From Aquanectria penicillioides (lineage: Eukaryota > Ascomycota > Sordariomycetes > Hypocreales > Nectriaceae): a stretch of DNA of 64,000 nucleotides. Below, piece by piece: positions 1 through 10,463 of this stretch. The stretch lies in the NCBI GenBank assembly GCA_003415625.1, contig PYIU01000004.1, forward strand, positions 3,782,001 to 3,846,000, read 5' to 3'. Position 1 is the first letter of the stretch. The number at the start of each line of letters is the position of its first letter. A program made the translations under genes and the position numbers. The notes beneath the pieces were generated by a model. The model was not told where the DNA came from, ran no database searches, and saw only the letters and a list, made by a program, of their open reading frames with translations.

Positions 1-1
1 G

Positions 2-130
2 TGGGCTCATCCTCCCAACGTGTGCTTGGAAATCTGGGTGGCTTCCACAGCGTACCTTGGCGACCAGGTCAAACTGCCAGGCGGAAAGATTGGCGAGGGC
101 TACGCGGTCGCCTTCGACAACGGAGAATGA
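2..130 (+). CDS. 3' end of an unidentified protein-coding gene (partial)
   Basis: Reading from base 2 in that frame gives 42 codons ending in TGA at 128-130. The peptide has a protein-like composition (it contains CLEIWVASTAYLGDQVKLPG and ends GEGYAVAFDNGE), and it is followed by non-coding-looking sequence. The 5' part lies outside the window, so length, introns and domains cannot be judged. I do not recognise the family. The longer open frame starting at base 1 has a much less protein-like composition and I regard it as a shadow. That this is the last exon of a gene is an inference from composition and the clean stop. Confidence 0.55.
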   Translation, partial: WAHPPNVCLEIWVASTAYLGDQVKLPGGKIGEGYAVAFDNGE

Positions 131-449
131 AGAGGAAAAATCTTGACAAAAGCGCCCCGAGACATGACCCCTCCCACACTCCGATGATAGTCATCCGCCA
201 CCTCAAACCAACTCGCACCATGGCCATGCTTCACCCCAACCATGTGGCCGCCGCACATCACACACCAGATCAAGAGGACTGTGCCTACCGAAACCCTCCA
301 CTTTGTGCCCTCGTAGCAATATCAATGAGAAGCCACGAAGGTCTCCTTTCCTCCATAAGATAGCATGTCTGATAGAGCGTGCCGTAGGTGCGCATTGCCC
401 TTTGGTCCCATCCAGCCTTCTTCAAGCTTCGTCGAGCTCAATCGCCACC
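131..449. other. Spacer between the 3'-partial gene and the 450-1633 gene
   Basis: About 320 bp of balanced composition without a convincing coding frame. It should hold the 3' UTR of the upstream gene and the 5' UTR/promoter of the next. The only notable site is at its end, where ATG at 450 follows GCCACC, an excellent eukaryotic initiation context. Confidence 0.5.
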
Positions 450-1633
450 ATGCCGCCCTCGCGCGCCCTTTTTTCATTCATCCATGTTCCCCCTGCGGGC
501 CAGGTTCTGGCTGTTTACCCCACACCTCGGCCAGCCATCGCGGAGTACCGGCGCCCATCTTACCAGTCGAGCTCTCGTGAAGAACACCCCGATCCTGCAC
601 ATGTCTCCCATGACTCTATATTCTCTTCTCATCCAACCTTGTATGTCAAGCATACCAGTTTTTGCTTTCATCCCCTGTTAATTTACCTACTCACACGCCC
701 CATATTAGCAGACGACTATGATCCAACGTCTCACGCATCTATTCGTCCTATCGCGCCACGCAACACTATTACCATACGAACCCACCCAATGACCATTGAA
801 CTATCTCAAATTAAACGCTTCAGTGCTGCTCCTGTTCGCACTCCTCCCGAACCATTGTCGGCACGGGGAAATTTACCGGGGTACACCTTTCTCTCTCTCA
901 TTTTCCTCTCACTTTGACTAATGGTTCCAACTGCAGAGGTTACTTCCCACTCCATGAAGATCCCAACGCTCGAATCCACCGCCCTCATCCATTCCAAACG
1001 CACGAGGACATCAGGATGTCACATCACCAGTCCATCGACTCTGTCGCGGACTGTAAGGCTGGTTATCCGGATCGGTCAACAGCAATGCCCGCCCAGAGTT
1101 TGGCCATAGCCCAGTCCAACACCCCAGTAGCGTCGTATGTACCTGCAGGATCCCACGATAATCCACTTTCGATGGGAAAATATTATCCCTCCAACTATGA
1201 GCAACAAACAAACAGCCAGGCACCATTACGTCCATCTATCGCTAATTCTCCATCTTCAAGCATCCATTCTGGTTCTCATATAAGTTCTCGAACTGGGGAT
1301 ATGTCCCAAATATTGATTCCCGAAACAGAAATCCAGCGCAAATTGCAGCAGTATCAGCGTGACATGGTAACCCAAGCAAGTATTGCCGCTGACGAACTCT
1401 TGGGTCGCTCTCGTGGATCCGGGTCACAGTCAGCAACCAGTATCTCGTTCAGCAGTATACAAGCTCGGGAAACTCGTTTTAAGGCTCCAGCCGCGCTTAA
1501 ACCCACATCCCCTCGACTACTACCCCTAGGGAGCCCAGGACCAGTCACTCCAATGAGCCTTGAATCCTCCGGGGTGAGCTACATCACTCGAAGAGAAGGA
1601 GCCGGCAGGCAAATAGATGAAACTTACGACTAA
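450..1633 (+). CDS. Fungal-specific hypothetical protein, serine/proline-rich, at least one intron
   Basis: The ATG at 450 has a near-perfect Kozak context (GCCACCATG). The frame runs open to 880, where GTACAC starts an intron ending in CTGCAG at 936 (56 bp, with GACTAAT as branch site). Splicing joins ...SARGNLPG to GYFPLHEDPNARIHRPHPF in frame and continues to TAA at 1631-1633, giving about 375 residues. The product is low-complexity, with a short charged stretch near IQRKLQQYQRDMVTQ and a C-terminal SPRLLPLGSPGPVTPM block of the kind conserved in small hypothetical fungal proteins. No catalytic domain is visible. The first exon is less certain. GTATGT at 641 and TATTAG ending at 708 look like an intron, but removing it breaks this frame. 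Either it is not used, or translation starts in another frame (for example ATG 601), or an earlier donor (GTGAAG at 577) is used. The 3' part from 937 is the solid part. Confidence 0.62.
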
Positions 1634-1980
1634 ACGTGACGATATTTTGTCTAGGTCATCACCTACTACCTATTGTGAGCAACACGTAGAGTGGGATGCA
1701 GGAAGAGAAAATTCTAACCTTTTGCCTGCCGGGAAGCATAAATGGTGTGAGGTGGATTAGATTATTTCAGATAGCAATGCATAGCCCATGTGCCGTTGTA
1801 TGAATACGGCACGGCACGCAAGAAAAAAACGTTTCAAAGCATAATAGATAGGCTTAGAAATCGCTGTCATTTCATAGAATCCTCCTCTCTTCATTTTAAC
1901 GCCAACTTCATCAATAAAAGCTGAAATGAAGACATGAGTAGTTTGCCGTTGAGCATTTCTACGGCGGTTCCGTTACAATT
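1634..1980. other. 3' UTR spacer between convergent genes
   Basis: 347 bp between the stop of the plus-strand gene and the stop of the minus-strand BAR-SH3 gene. It is moderately AT-rich with no coding frame. An AATAAA occurs near 1913 on plus. Overlapping 3' UTRs are likely in so short a convergent gap (inference). Confidence 0.5.
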
Positions 1981-3476
1981 TTAGTTAGAAGTCATTGGCA
2001 CACAGTAGTTGGCAGGGAAGCTGCCTTGATGACCGTCAAGCTCCCCTTGCCACCAATCTTGGTCAGTGTTGGTCTTTTGAATGACGCGGATTTTATCACC
2101 AGCTCTGAAGGACAAATCACCCTGGCCCTCTCCCGCAAAATCGTACTGAGCCTCAACAAACTCCGCCTGTCGCCTGGGTTTTGCGCCTGGAGGTGGTGGG
2201 GGTGGCTTCTTCCTGGCTGTTTCACTAAAGTAATCAACTTGGTGCGACACGAAAGGCGGTGTGCTGCGTCGTCCATGGAGGACAGTGGCAGTCGTAAAAT
2301 CGGTGGGGACAGCAGCAATGGTCTGCGATGAGATCCTTGGTGATACAGAGAGTGTGCTAATCGTTTCCAAAGTTCCGGCGGAGGAAGAGCATGCCTGAGA
2401 CGGTGTCGAGGGGATGTGGTGAAGTGGGGCTTTCAGGTGTTGAGAGGATGCAGCCGGCCTCATTCCAGGACGATGAACCTCTGACTTCTTATTAATATGG
2501 GGGCGATTGCGAATACAAGATAATGAGTCAATCTCTGACGCAATCGGCCCAAAGGAATGCTCCCATTCGGCGGTCACATTATCCATATCAGGGGCTGGTG
2601 AGGGAAACGCATTTTCTTGACAATATTCGTGCAGAACAGTGTAGCAAAGACCCAGGAGTCGGTTTTGAACCAATACCAGACTTGCCAGCAACGGCGTGAC
2701 CAGACTAGAGGCGGCATGCACGAGAGGAGGCAGTGTTTCGCGCAAGTGAGAATCCGCTGTCTCAAAAGCCTATGAATACAACGATGAGAATAGAACCAAG
2801 AAATAATTGATCGTGGTGACTAACCTCTGACATGACTGACATATCAATTTGCGCCTTCTCTAGCTGTGTTTCATCCTTGCCAGACTTGCCAGGCTTTCTT
2901 TGAAGTTTTGTGACTTTGGACTGGGCATTCTCAAAGTCGAGTCTGGTCTTTTCTCTCTTCTTAATGGTCTTTTTGACGGGTTGAATGTGGTCCCTTGCAT
3001 CGCTTGCGGGACGTACAATGAGCGTCTCGATGACATCGATTTCATCTCTCAATTCTTCATGGAGGCCAGAGCAAGCACATTGGAAGCTGTTCGTCCGCTC
3101 CAGTTGCTGACGAGGCGTAGGTGTTGGAACATGGTGTGAGTTTTCTGTTTCCTCGCCATTGGCCGCTATCGGAGCGTAGATTTCTTGGAACGCTTGAGAA
3201 ATACCAAGTTGAGAGAAAGTCATGTCATTCCAGGCAATCTGGAGACGTTTGGCATCGTCGATGATCTGTGCGAGGAAGCTGTCATTAAAAGCCACCGACG
3301 AATTGGTTAGCGAAAATAATGCCTACCTTTGTGATGACTTGGTCAATGTCTTCGTACTCTCTGATGATGAGCGCAACATGGTGATTATCTGCGGGCGCTC
3401 TCTTCACCAACTTTCCAACCTTGGACTGAACCGACTGCACTGAGTCTGATGTCTTACTTCGCCAAGAATCGATCAT
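1981..3476 (-). CDS. BAR domain and SH3 domain protein (amphiphysin/Rvs167-like family), three exons
   Basis: Minus-strand exons are 3476-3327 (50 codons), 3265-2825 (147 codons) and 2769-1981 (262 codons plus TAA), about 459 residues. Introns 3326-3266 (GTAGGC...CACAG) and 2824-2770 (GTTAGT...CATAG) are both phase 0. Residues about 10-285 match a fungal BAR family: KLVKRAPADN near the start, the basic KKTIKKREKTRLDFE segment, then SHLRETLPPLV and the QNRLLGLCYTVLHEYC helix. A low-complexity linker follows, then a polyproline stretch at about 384-391 (KKPPPPPP) and a C-terminal SH3 domain (about 399-456) with the AQYDF, DWWQGE and GSFPANY signatures. By family knowledge such proteins bind curved membranes and link them to actin and endocytosis. 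The proline stretch beside the SH3 could serve as an SH3 ligand (inference). Both introns keep the frame and all expected parts are present, so I regard it as intact. Confidence 0.9.
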
Positions 3477-5327
3477 AGCTAGATTTCAAATCGAGCCTAA
3501 ATGAGCCTCGGGTTAGTGTGTCAGTCAGGGACACAATAAAATAAAAAGGAAGGCGGGGATATGTGCTTTTGAAAGAGCACGGAGCTGGTCGCGGTCAAGC
3601 AACAAGGCGCAATGCGAGAGACAGAAGTTCAAGGTGATGAGAGGTGCTTGATGGGATAGAATGAAATGCGCGAGGGAACACCTATTCACCTTTGTGGAAC
3701 GGGGAGGAGGCAAGGCTCCTCCTGTGCCCACCTAGGTAGGTACCTCTAGGCACGTATGAAACGCAAGTACTACATGGGGGGTTAAGGGGACTGGCTGGGT
3801 ACCCATACTTAGGTAGGAGCAAAGGGGAAGTGCTCTGATATGATCGGCCTCTTGGGGTTGGTCATGACCAGACAATCCCCAACAGTCTTCAAGATAACTG
3901 GTCCATGGTTCATCGTTAGCACTGGTTGGTGGCCTTAGGCAGGGGCCTGTCCCTCATTATGTTCCATTATACGGATACCTACCTACACGGCTGACGGGGG
4001 GTATATGGACAGCTGTTGGACAAAACAATAGGACCAGAAGCATTTTGGGCCGTGCAAAACTATGTGCATGGCGCTAAAAGGCTTCCTGAATTATTTTGTC
4101 CTCCTACTCTGTGACCTCAAAACCGACCTGTCCCCGTAGGTAGGTAGCTAGTACCTCGGTAGGGTGCGGGGGTACATGTACCTTGAACCAGGTGGACTGG
4201 TAGGAAATGACCAACCCTGAGCTGGCAGCCATAAATAACCCCAGGCTGGCTCGATAATCCCAGCCCAATCCCAGCTCGCCCAAATATGCGATGTCCTGGC
4301 CTCGGCCCAGCTGACGTGCCACATCCACCTAGCAGCTCCGTGTGTGGCTCAGTGCCGATGTTGGTTCTAGATTCTCTACATGCAACAGGTTGACTATCTT
4401 CTAGCGTGCACAAATATGTCTAGCTGAAAACAATTCCAGGACAGAATTATGAGGGCCTAGGGCTAAGTGCTAATCAGTGGAATCCTATGTGATGGGTTTC
4501 GATTTTCTATTTCTTAGCATAGATCAGGGACCTTGAATGCGACTCATTTATGACTTACTGGTTGCATTTGTTCACAGGACACCGTAATAAGGGCTTGCTA
4601 GTTTTTCAGAAATGTCACAAGCACACCCCAACGGAACTGGGTATGAAACACTCCTCGCCTGCCTGATCTGCAAGCCACATTCAACCAACAGCAAACTACC
4701 CGTATACTAGCACGGCTCTGTATCGATAATCTACTTGAATCTTGCACAGTGATGCGTAATTGCCTCGGTAAGTTCTATAAAGCACGAGTCGTGGGGGGGA
4801 GAGCGCCTAAGTTTCGATGTTGCTTTGGGGGTGAAGAATACTCGCATCGCTGATTCTCGATGCTTTACGAAGAACTAAATACCGCAGACATCAGATCATC
4901 ACTTCTATCCCGGTCTATGAACGTCTCGCCCCATCATCACTTGATAAAAACAGCACCAAGTTTTTCACTCCGTATATCGATGTTGAAAGTATAGAACCTA
5001 AATTACCACTTGTTTTCAGCAATGGGGTACCTCCAGTTTTTGCTGAGGTGCCGTGGTTCAATAATCGATTCCATTTACTCCGTACCCTGGAGACAGGCAT
5101 GCATGCAGGGTAGGCCATGCTCACGTGACAACGCGTCACATTTCCTCTTGGTTCCACGCTCCTCTGCCCTGTTTTACGCGGCATTATTCCCACTCGCGTT
5201 GGCAGACAATGTCGTTCAGTAGCTCTACATGAGCTGTGAAGGGCCAATCACATCAATTCAGCTTGTTGATCAACTACCTGTCAATACCACAGCAATGAGA
5301 ATAATCCCTTAAGGGCCTTACTTAGAA
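3477..5327. other. Divergent intergenic region with recurrent AGGTAGGT/ACCTACCT motifs
   Basis: A spacer of 1.85 kb between divergently transcribed genes. No long coding frame looks real: the ORFs at 4104-4413 and 4915-5247 have erratic composition. Short motifs built on CCTAGGTAGGTACC recur at about 3731-3746, 3808-3817 (TTAGGTAGG), 3975-3985 (TACCTACCTAC) and 4136-4150 (GTAGGTAGGTAGC). They may be binding sites or a dispersed short repeat. The promoters of the BAR-SH3 gene and of the ZGRF1-like gene must lie here. Confidence 0.5.
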
Positions 5328-7625
5328 ATGATGAGTATCTATCGGCATAGCACTGCCTCTTGCCCGCTACCAGCATCTGCTGCGGTCTTCGACTTCATTT
5401 GCCTATTTACGCACGACCTCAAGCGAAAGCAGAAAAGATGGCAAGATGGGGCTCTCAAGTATCATACTTTTAACAAGCGCATCATGGTCTACGATGATCA
5501 TGGCCACTTCATTGGAGATGCCCATTGGCAGTCTGAAGCGCACCTCGGAAGCGGGGATGAATTCGAACTGGATCGTGGAGCAGCAATTGTCCAAGTTTCC
5601 GAATGTACGGGACAACGAGAGCAAGATTTAACCGAGCTGCTCGACAAACGAGCAAGGGATGTGGAACACCGCCGTTCCAATGCGATTTCCCGGGCACCAA
5701 GGCTCAACGGCAGTGCTGGTGCTCCTTCAACAATGCTGGGTTCATCAGGCCATTTTCAACTGCGCCATCGCCCGCTCAGTGACATTGTTGGAGCTTCTCC
5801 AAAGACAGGAAGGGCTGTAATTTCCCCACATTCACCATATGAAGCACGCCAGATAGCTGAACAAGCCGACGAAAACCAAGACTCACGACCTCCAAAGAAA
5901 CGTAAACAGGAGGAACACCAACCGATCAAATCTCATCACGCGCGTAATTTATTTGGTGCAACATTGAACTTGACATCGGCTACGAGAAGTACTCATCCCC
6001 TTCAGAGCCAAATATCGAAAGACAGACGATCAACGAACCGGATTTGCCTCACTGACAAAAATGATACCCAGCAGGAGCAATCTCTTCCTCCAAATTCACA
6101 GCATGAACCTCTATTCAAACCGCTGGACACGTTGAAGAACATATCGGCACCTTCATTAAGCTCATGGCAGATATCAAAACACAGGAAAGTCGGGCTACGA
6201 CGTCCTGACCCTACCGCTACCGAGACCGTTGAACCGTATCACAAGGCTGGTTCAAATCCAGCCAGCTTAGATCACGGTAAAGCGAGAAAACAGGTCCCGA
6301 AAACCACCAGTTCTAAAATCAATATTGGCCTTGAGTCGAAGAGTCCTTCGGCCATTCAACTATCGGCACTCCCAGCTGCATCAATCAACCTCGTTGATAC
6401 AACGGTCGTTGCATACCCACGGCTCGAATGCTCGTCCACGATGGACAAGAAAGATCCAAGAGACGAAGCAATCGTCACAAACGTTGTGTCTAGTGAGCAC
6501 GATGTGCCTTCCCCAAAGCATGGACTGAGAACGGAGCTTCGAATTCGACCACGACAAAGGCGGGGATTACTCGTTATCTCCGAGAAACATGATCGCAATA
6601 AAGACTTTCAAAAGCAATCTAAAGCGCCTACTGAACGGAGTATTAAGTCCTTAAGAGGGTGCGAATCGGGTGTTCTCGAACGTATCAATGCAAACCCAAT
6701 GGTTGATGAGCTTGACTCTGAAAACCATCAACTCCCTTTTCTGAGTATGGCAACCAGACTAGAGGAGAAGCGAGTAGAGAGAGACACAGATAAACCACTC
6801 GACCAAAATCCCTCCAAAATATGCGTCTCAAAAGATGCTGCACACCCAGACACATCGGTCTCAACTATCGAATCTGGGATCAAATCTGTTCAGGGTCGAG
6901 ATACCGGAATTCGGGCATGTGCTAAGCCTGCCAGCCATGGGAAGTCAATATCTAACATCACGACCGACCAAATATCAAAAGAACACAAGTATATCAGGAA
7001 GGAAACGGTACATCATGCTTTGCGGGATGGCGAATTGGATGACGGTGAGCTCTACCCAACGTCAAACGAGGCATCCAGCTCTCGAACTGGTAGGGAGGGT
7101 TCCAGTGTACCTCAGATTGCTAAGATGCCTCGTAAGAGTGTGAAGAGCAAGGAAATTATTGGCTTCATGGCAGTCACAATCCCTGCCATTGCAATAAGCC
7201 ATAGAGCTGGCCAAGTCTCTCACGAGCCCGGTGAAAGTTGTGAGGCGCAATCACAGTCACTCGCAGATGAGCGGCAGAAACCTCCAGATAAATCGACCGA
7301 TATCATTTCTGTGGCACAGAGCAAGCCAAACACTACCTTATCTGATAAGCCAACAACAAGGCTGACGCCGCGACTCAATAACCCGGCAACCCGAGGCAAA
7401 AAGGCAGCGAAAAGGGAGGATGCCGCAGGTCTGTTGCCTCAAACCATCATTCAGCTTGATCCTATTGCGTCCGAACGTATCGGCCTACCCACACCGGATA
7501 TTTCCAGAATCCCAGCGGGGTTGCCATGCTTTACCAAGGCAAATGGGGGTGCTTGGAGTAGCCATGCAGAAGATTTACTTGGGATGACAAGACCTGCCGA
7601 CAGACCATCTAGGCGACGACGGTGA
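5328..7625 (+). CDS. DUF2439 / ZGRF1-like N-terminal domain protein (Mte1/Dbl2-like)
   Basis: A single open frame of 765 codons. Residues about 22-105 carry the DUF2439 signature: FICLFTHDLKRKQKRWQDG, LKYHTFNKRIMVYDDHG, a GDEFELDRG segment and EQDLTELLDKRA. In yeasts this family includes Mte1 and Dbl2, which bind the FANCM-type helicases Mph1/Fml1 and act at D-loops and recombination intermediates; human ZGRF1 carries the same N-terminal domain on a helicase. Here the rest of the protein is long, disordered and basic/serine-rich, with a PPKKRKQ nuclear-localisation-like motif near residue 188 and a very basic SRRRR end. No helicase motifs are visible, so this is the small regulatory form. The start is the first of two adjacent ATGs; a small N-terminal shift would not affect the domain. 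The function is inferred from the family. Confidence 0.85.
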   Translation: MMSIYRHSTASCPLPASAAVFDFICLFTHDLKRKQKRWQDGALKYHTFNKRIMVYDDHGHFIGDAHWQSEAHLGSGDEFELDRGAAIVQVSECTGQREQDLTELLDKRARDVEHRRSNAISRAPRLNGSAGAPSTMLGSSGHFQLRHRPLSDIVGASPKTGRAVISPHSPYEARQIAEQADENQDSRPPKKRKQEEHQPIKSHHARNLFGATLNLTSATRSTHPLQSQISKDRRSTNRICLTDKNDTQQEQSLPPNSQHEPLFKPLDTLKNISAPSLSSWQISKHRKVGLRRPDPTATETVEPYHKAGSNPASLDHGKARKQVPKTTSSKINIGLESKSPSAIQLSALPAASINLVDTTVVAYPRLECSSTMDKKDPRDEAIVTNVVSSEHDVPSPKHGLRTELRIRPRQRRGLLVISEKHDRNKDFQKQSKAPTERSIKSLRGCESGVLERINANPMVDELDSENHQLPFLSMATRLEEKRVERDTDKPLDQNPSKICVSKDAAHPDTSVSTIESGIKSVQGRDTGIRACAKPASHGKSISNITTDQISKEHKYIRKETVHHALRDGELDDGELYPTSNEASSSRTGREGSSVPQIAKMPRKSVKSKEIIGFMAVTIPAIAISHRAGQVSHEPGESCEAQSQSLADERQKPPDKSTDIISVAQSKPNTTLSDKPTTRLTPRLNNPATRGKKAAKREDAAGLLPQTIIQLDPIASERIGLPTPDISRIPAGLPCFTKANGGAWSSHAEDLLGMTRPADRPSRRRR

Positions 7626-7963
7626 ATGAAGCAGGTCGCTTTCTGTCCGCCGTTGAAGCCTATTCTGGTCTCTCCATGGCACCCCTTTAACATCTGCGAA
7701 CCACTTGGCACTTGATGGCATTGTGATCTCCGGCAATAAACCCTGCCGGAGACTGCCTGTCACCGTTTAGAACTAGCATGTAGGCCAAGCCTACCACATC
7801 TGCAGGGGAAAAGTGACACCCTTGATTGAATTCTCGACTATTTTTTGTGCTTGAATTCCCGAGATTCTACCAAACAAGACCCGAGAAGTGTCGGGACTTC
7901 AATCGGCATCACATTTTGAAGAAAGAATAAAATTGAGCCTTTTACATATCAACCTGGCTATCA
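7626..7963. other. Spacer downstream of the ZGRF1-like gene
   Basis: Balanced-composition sequence with no coding frame I can support. It should include the 3' UTR of the ZGRF1-like gene. An AATAAA at 7926-7931 is a possible polyadenylation signal. Confidence 0.4.
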
Positions 7964-8301
7964 ATGCAAGAACCCGAGGACACTCAAAACCCTGCGCTGT
8001 GGAGTCGGGGTGATGGGCGTATCCGACCCCAAGAGATAGAGGAATTGCAGCGTCTACATAACCGGTGGAGAAATTTGGTATACTACCAGGACTTCGAGAA
8101 CCTTTTTCAGCTACGCACAGGAGTTGCGTTGTTGCAGGTACCGACGCTCGTCATCCCGCCCTATTACTGGACTTCCGTCTTTCCGTTGAAGATCTTCTTC
8201 TCTTGAGGATCCGGACTATCACGAACATGACGAAAGGCCACGACGTTGATGGCCCTTATCACGAATCAAACGGAAGAAACCGGGTTTTATTAGTAGATTA
8301 G
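7964..8301 (+). CDS. Possible small gene or gene relic, about 80-100 residues
   Basis: ATG 7964 opens an 80-codon frame whose first 55 residues look protein-like (NPALWSRGDGRIRPQEIEEL then QRLHNRWRNLVYYQDFENLF). After about 8135 the better-looking sequence moves to another frame (ATG 8065), with HPALLLDFRLSVEDLLLLRI up to 8301. A small intron or a frameshift between the two frames could join them, but I found no clear donor/acceptor pair. I do not recognise the protein. It may be a real short gene, a decayed gene or a chance pair of ORFs. Confidence 0.27.
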
Positions 8302-10463
8302 GGGCATGTCCCTCATGCTGCAGTAGAAAAGTTGGGGTACATAATTTTAGTCAAACCATTCTCCAGACATCCTCATCTAAAATTTGGATAGTGCACGCAT
8401 TGGGATCTTACAGAATTCGAAGAGTGGTATCAGCCATGGGGGTCTAGTGACGAGCAATGAGGTTTATTTAATCCCTCTAAGTGTATTTCATTTAGGATAG
8501 AGCCACATGGCCCTGATCCTTTGGGCTCGGAGCGAAACTCGATGGCACTCTCGCAGTTTCATTGGGTGATTGACCTGGCAAGTCCTCAGCGATCAGGTCC
8601 TATGCACCAATGGCACCCCGACAAATTACTGATGTCAATCTTCCGTCCTCAGTTAACCTCGACATTTCCACATCAACAAAAGACTAACATTGTGGTAGGA
8701 CATATTAGTCCACAATATGCAACTGAATGCGATTGGGAACGAAGCTATTTGCCCCAGCAATGGATGTAGACGCTGGCAGTTAATTGATACTAACGATGCT
8801 CGAGGGATGAGGATTTCGTCGTTTGCTTGCCTGCGTCGATTCGATTCCCTACATGGAATACTAGATCAATTTTGGATAGATCACCACTCAACCTAGCTCC
8901 ACGACCCACCAAGCTGGTGCAATTGCAGACGGCGTGCTCAATGGAATTGGGATCATCATCATTGTCTTGGGTGTGGAGTTGTAGAAAGCGAAAGTCAGGC
9001 ACAATGGGTTTATGGCTATGCCGCTTGCGTCTGGATGGAAATTGAAGCTTGATTCGGGACTACAAGAGGGAAGTCGAGAGGGCAGGATTGTCATGGTCAT
9101 GATTGGTACTTGGGGTGTCTCAAGACCACGGCTGGAGATCTATGGAGAAATTCTAGGGTGGAAGATAAAGTATGTTACGACTATGAGCTGTGATATGAAC
9201 ACAGCTCATGACTTGAAAATTGAGGTATTTGCCGCAGCCAGGGGCTTGGGTCAGTTTGGTTGCGGGAGGGTAGGTTATGAAAGGGCATCACCCCGCCTTG
9301 AAGCCGATGTAACTGGCAGGCGATCCGTCACACCTTGAAGGTCTTCTTCGATGAACATGAGACTTCTTTTTCCGGGCCTAACTATCATATAGCTATCAAG
9401 TTACCCATAATAAGATTTTCTCGTGATATGGGTGAGAAACGACGGATAGATGTCCGACTGACGATTTGTTCTCAGGAAGATCAAACGCATCCGTGAATGA
9501 CATTTGGCTCGATAACCATGTGTCTGAAGTAACAAGGTCTAGAAAGTTGACAATATTCAATGCGATGCAAACTCGAGACAGACCCATGAAATCCCGAGGC
9601 ACAAAGTTCTCTCGCGTGGGGGAGGGAAGATTGTAACGGAAGGGTCGAACGACAAGTGCTCAAACCTGGGGACAACGTTGAGTCATCCTCGCATTGAAGT
9701 GGGAAGGCGGAGGGGACACTGGCCAACCACAAGGCATATTCCTCGCCGAAGTCAGAGCTCGGGTGGTGCAGGTGGTGGGGTTGGCTGTCCAATAGGCAGC
9801 TACTATGAGGCGGATCCCTGGGACTTACGGCCACTTGATTGGATGAATGGGTTGAACTGCCTTACATCACTATGCCTGATCGAGCACGCCGAAAGACTCA
9901 ATCTCCTCCATTGCTGCGCCATGATCCTCGGCCTCCGTCACCTTGAAGTGAAATACCGTCCATGACGCCCTCCCGCCGCCTCAGGCGTTTTCCTCCTGCT
10001 CTCCTCCCTCTCGTTACTAACTCTGGCGTCATTTTGATCCCCCGTATTCAGAATACTCTCTGAAGACCACTCCTAAGTTAATCTACGACCTTGAACAGGC
10101 AGGGAAAGCTGGCCCAGCTCCGACTGCCCACGCTTATCCGTTCCTAGCCTATTTGGCTCTCGTCGTGGCGTAGCTTGCCTTCACTCTCACTCATCTCACG
10201 TCAACGACCTTGGAGTGAGCTTCACGAAAATCCAAAACTGGGAACCCCCCAGTTGTCGCTCTTGATTCGAGTACCTGGTCATTGGATTTGTCCTACGCGT
10301 TTTTTTTTTCCTTTTCGGGGTTTGGGGTCACCACAAATTACCACAATTACCTCTGTGTGCGTCGTTCAGACATCTGTCAAGTACCCATCATCGCCTGCAC
10401 TTTGTCAGACATCCGGATACCTCATACCCATCCCGTAACCTTTCATCAGCACATCAATATATC
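8302..10463. other. 2.2 kb intergenic region and 5' leader of the half zinc-cluster gene
   Basis: Several ORFs of 60-117 codons occur on both strands (for example 9012-9338 plus and 9481-9834 minus), but none shows a domain, splice sites or protein-like composition. The last 200-400 bp, with a T-rich stretch near 10,301-10,311 and the CACATCAATATATC context just before the ATG at 10,464, are likely promoter and 5' UTR. I see nothing else I can support. Confidence 0.45.

Noticed and set aside
1..363. 120-codon ORF from base 1
   Set aside because: Composition is dominated by Arg/His/Pro with no protein-like pattern; the frame from base 2 ending at 130 reads much better.
641..708. A definite intron in the 450-1633 gene
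   Set aside because: Splice signals look good, but removal destroys the frame that joins cleanly to the second exon; kept only as a possibility.
4104..5247. Minus-strand ORFs of 74-110 codons upstream of the ZGRF1-like gene
   Set aside because: No recognisable motif, and the region looks like promoter DNA with short motif repeats.
9012..9834. ORFs of 108 and 117 codons as genes
   Set aside because: No domain, no splice support and unlikely composition; they overlap on opposite strands.
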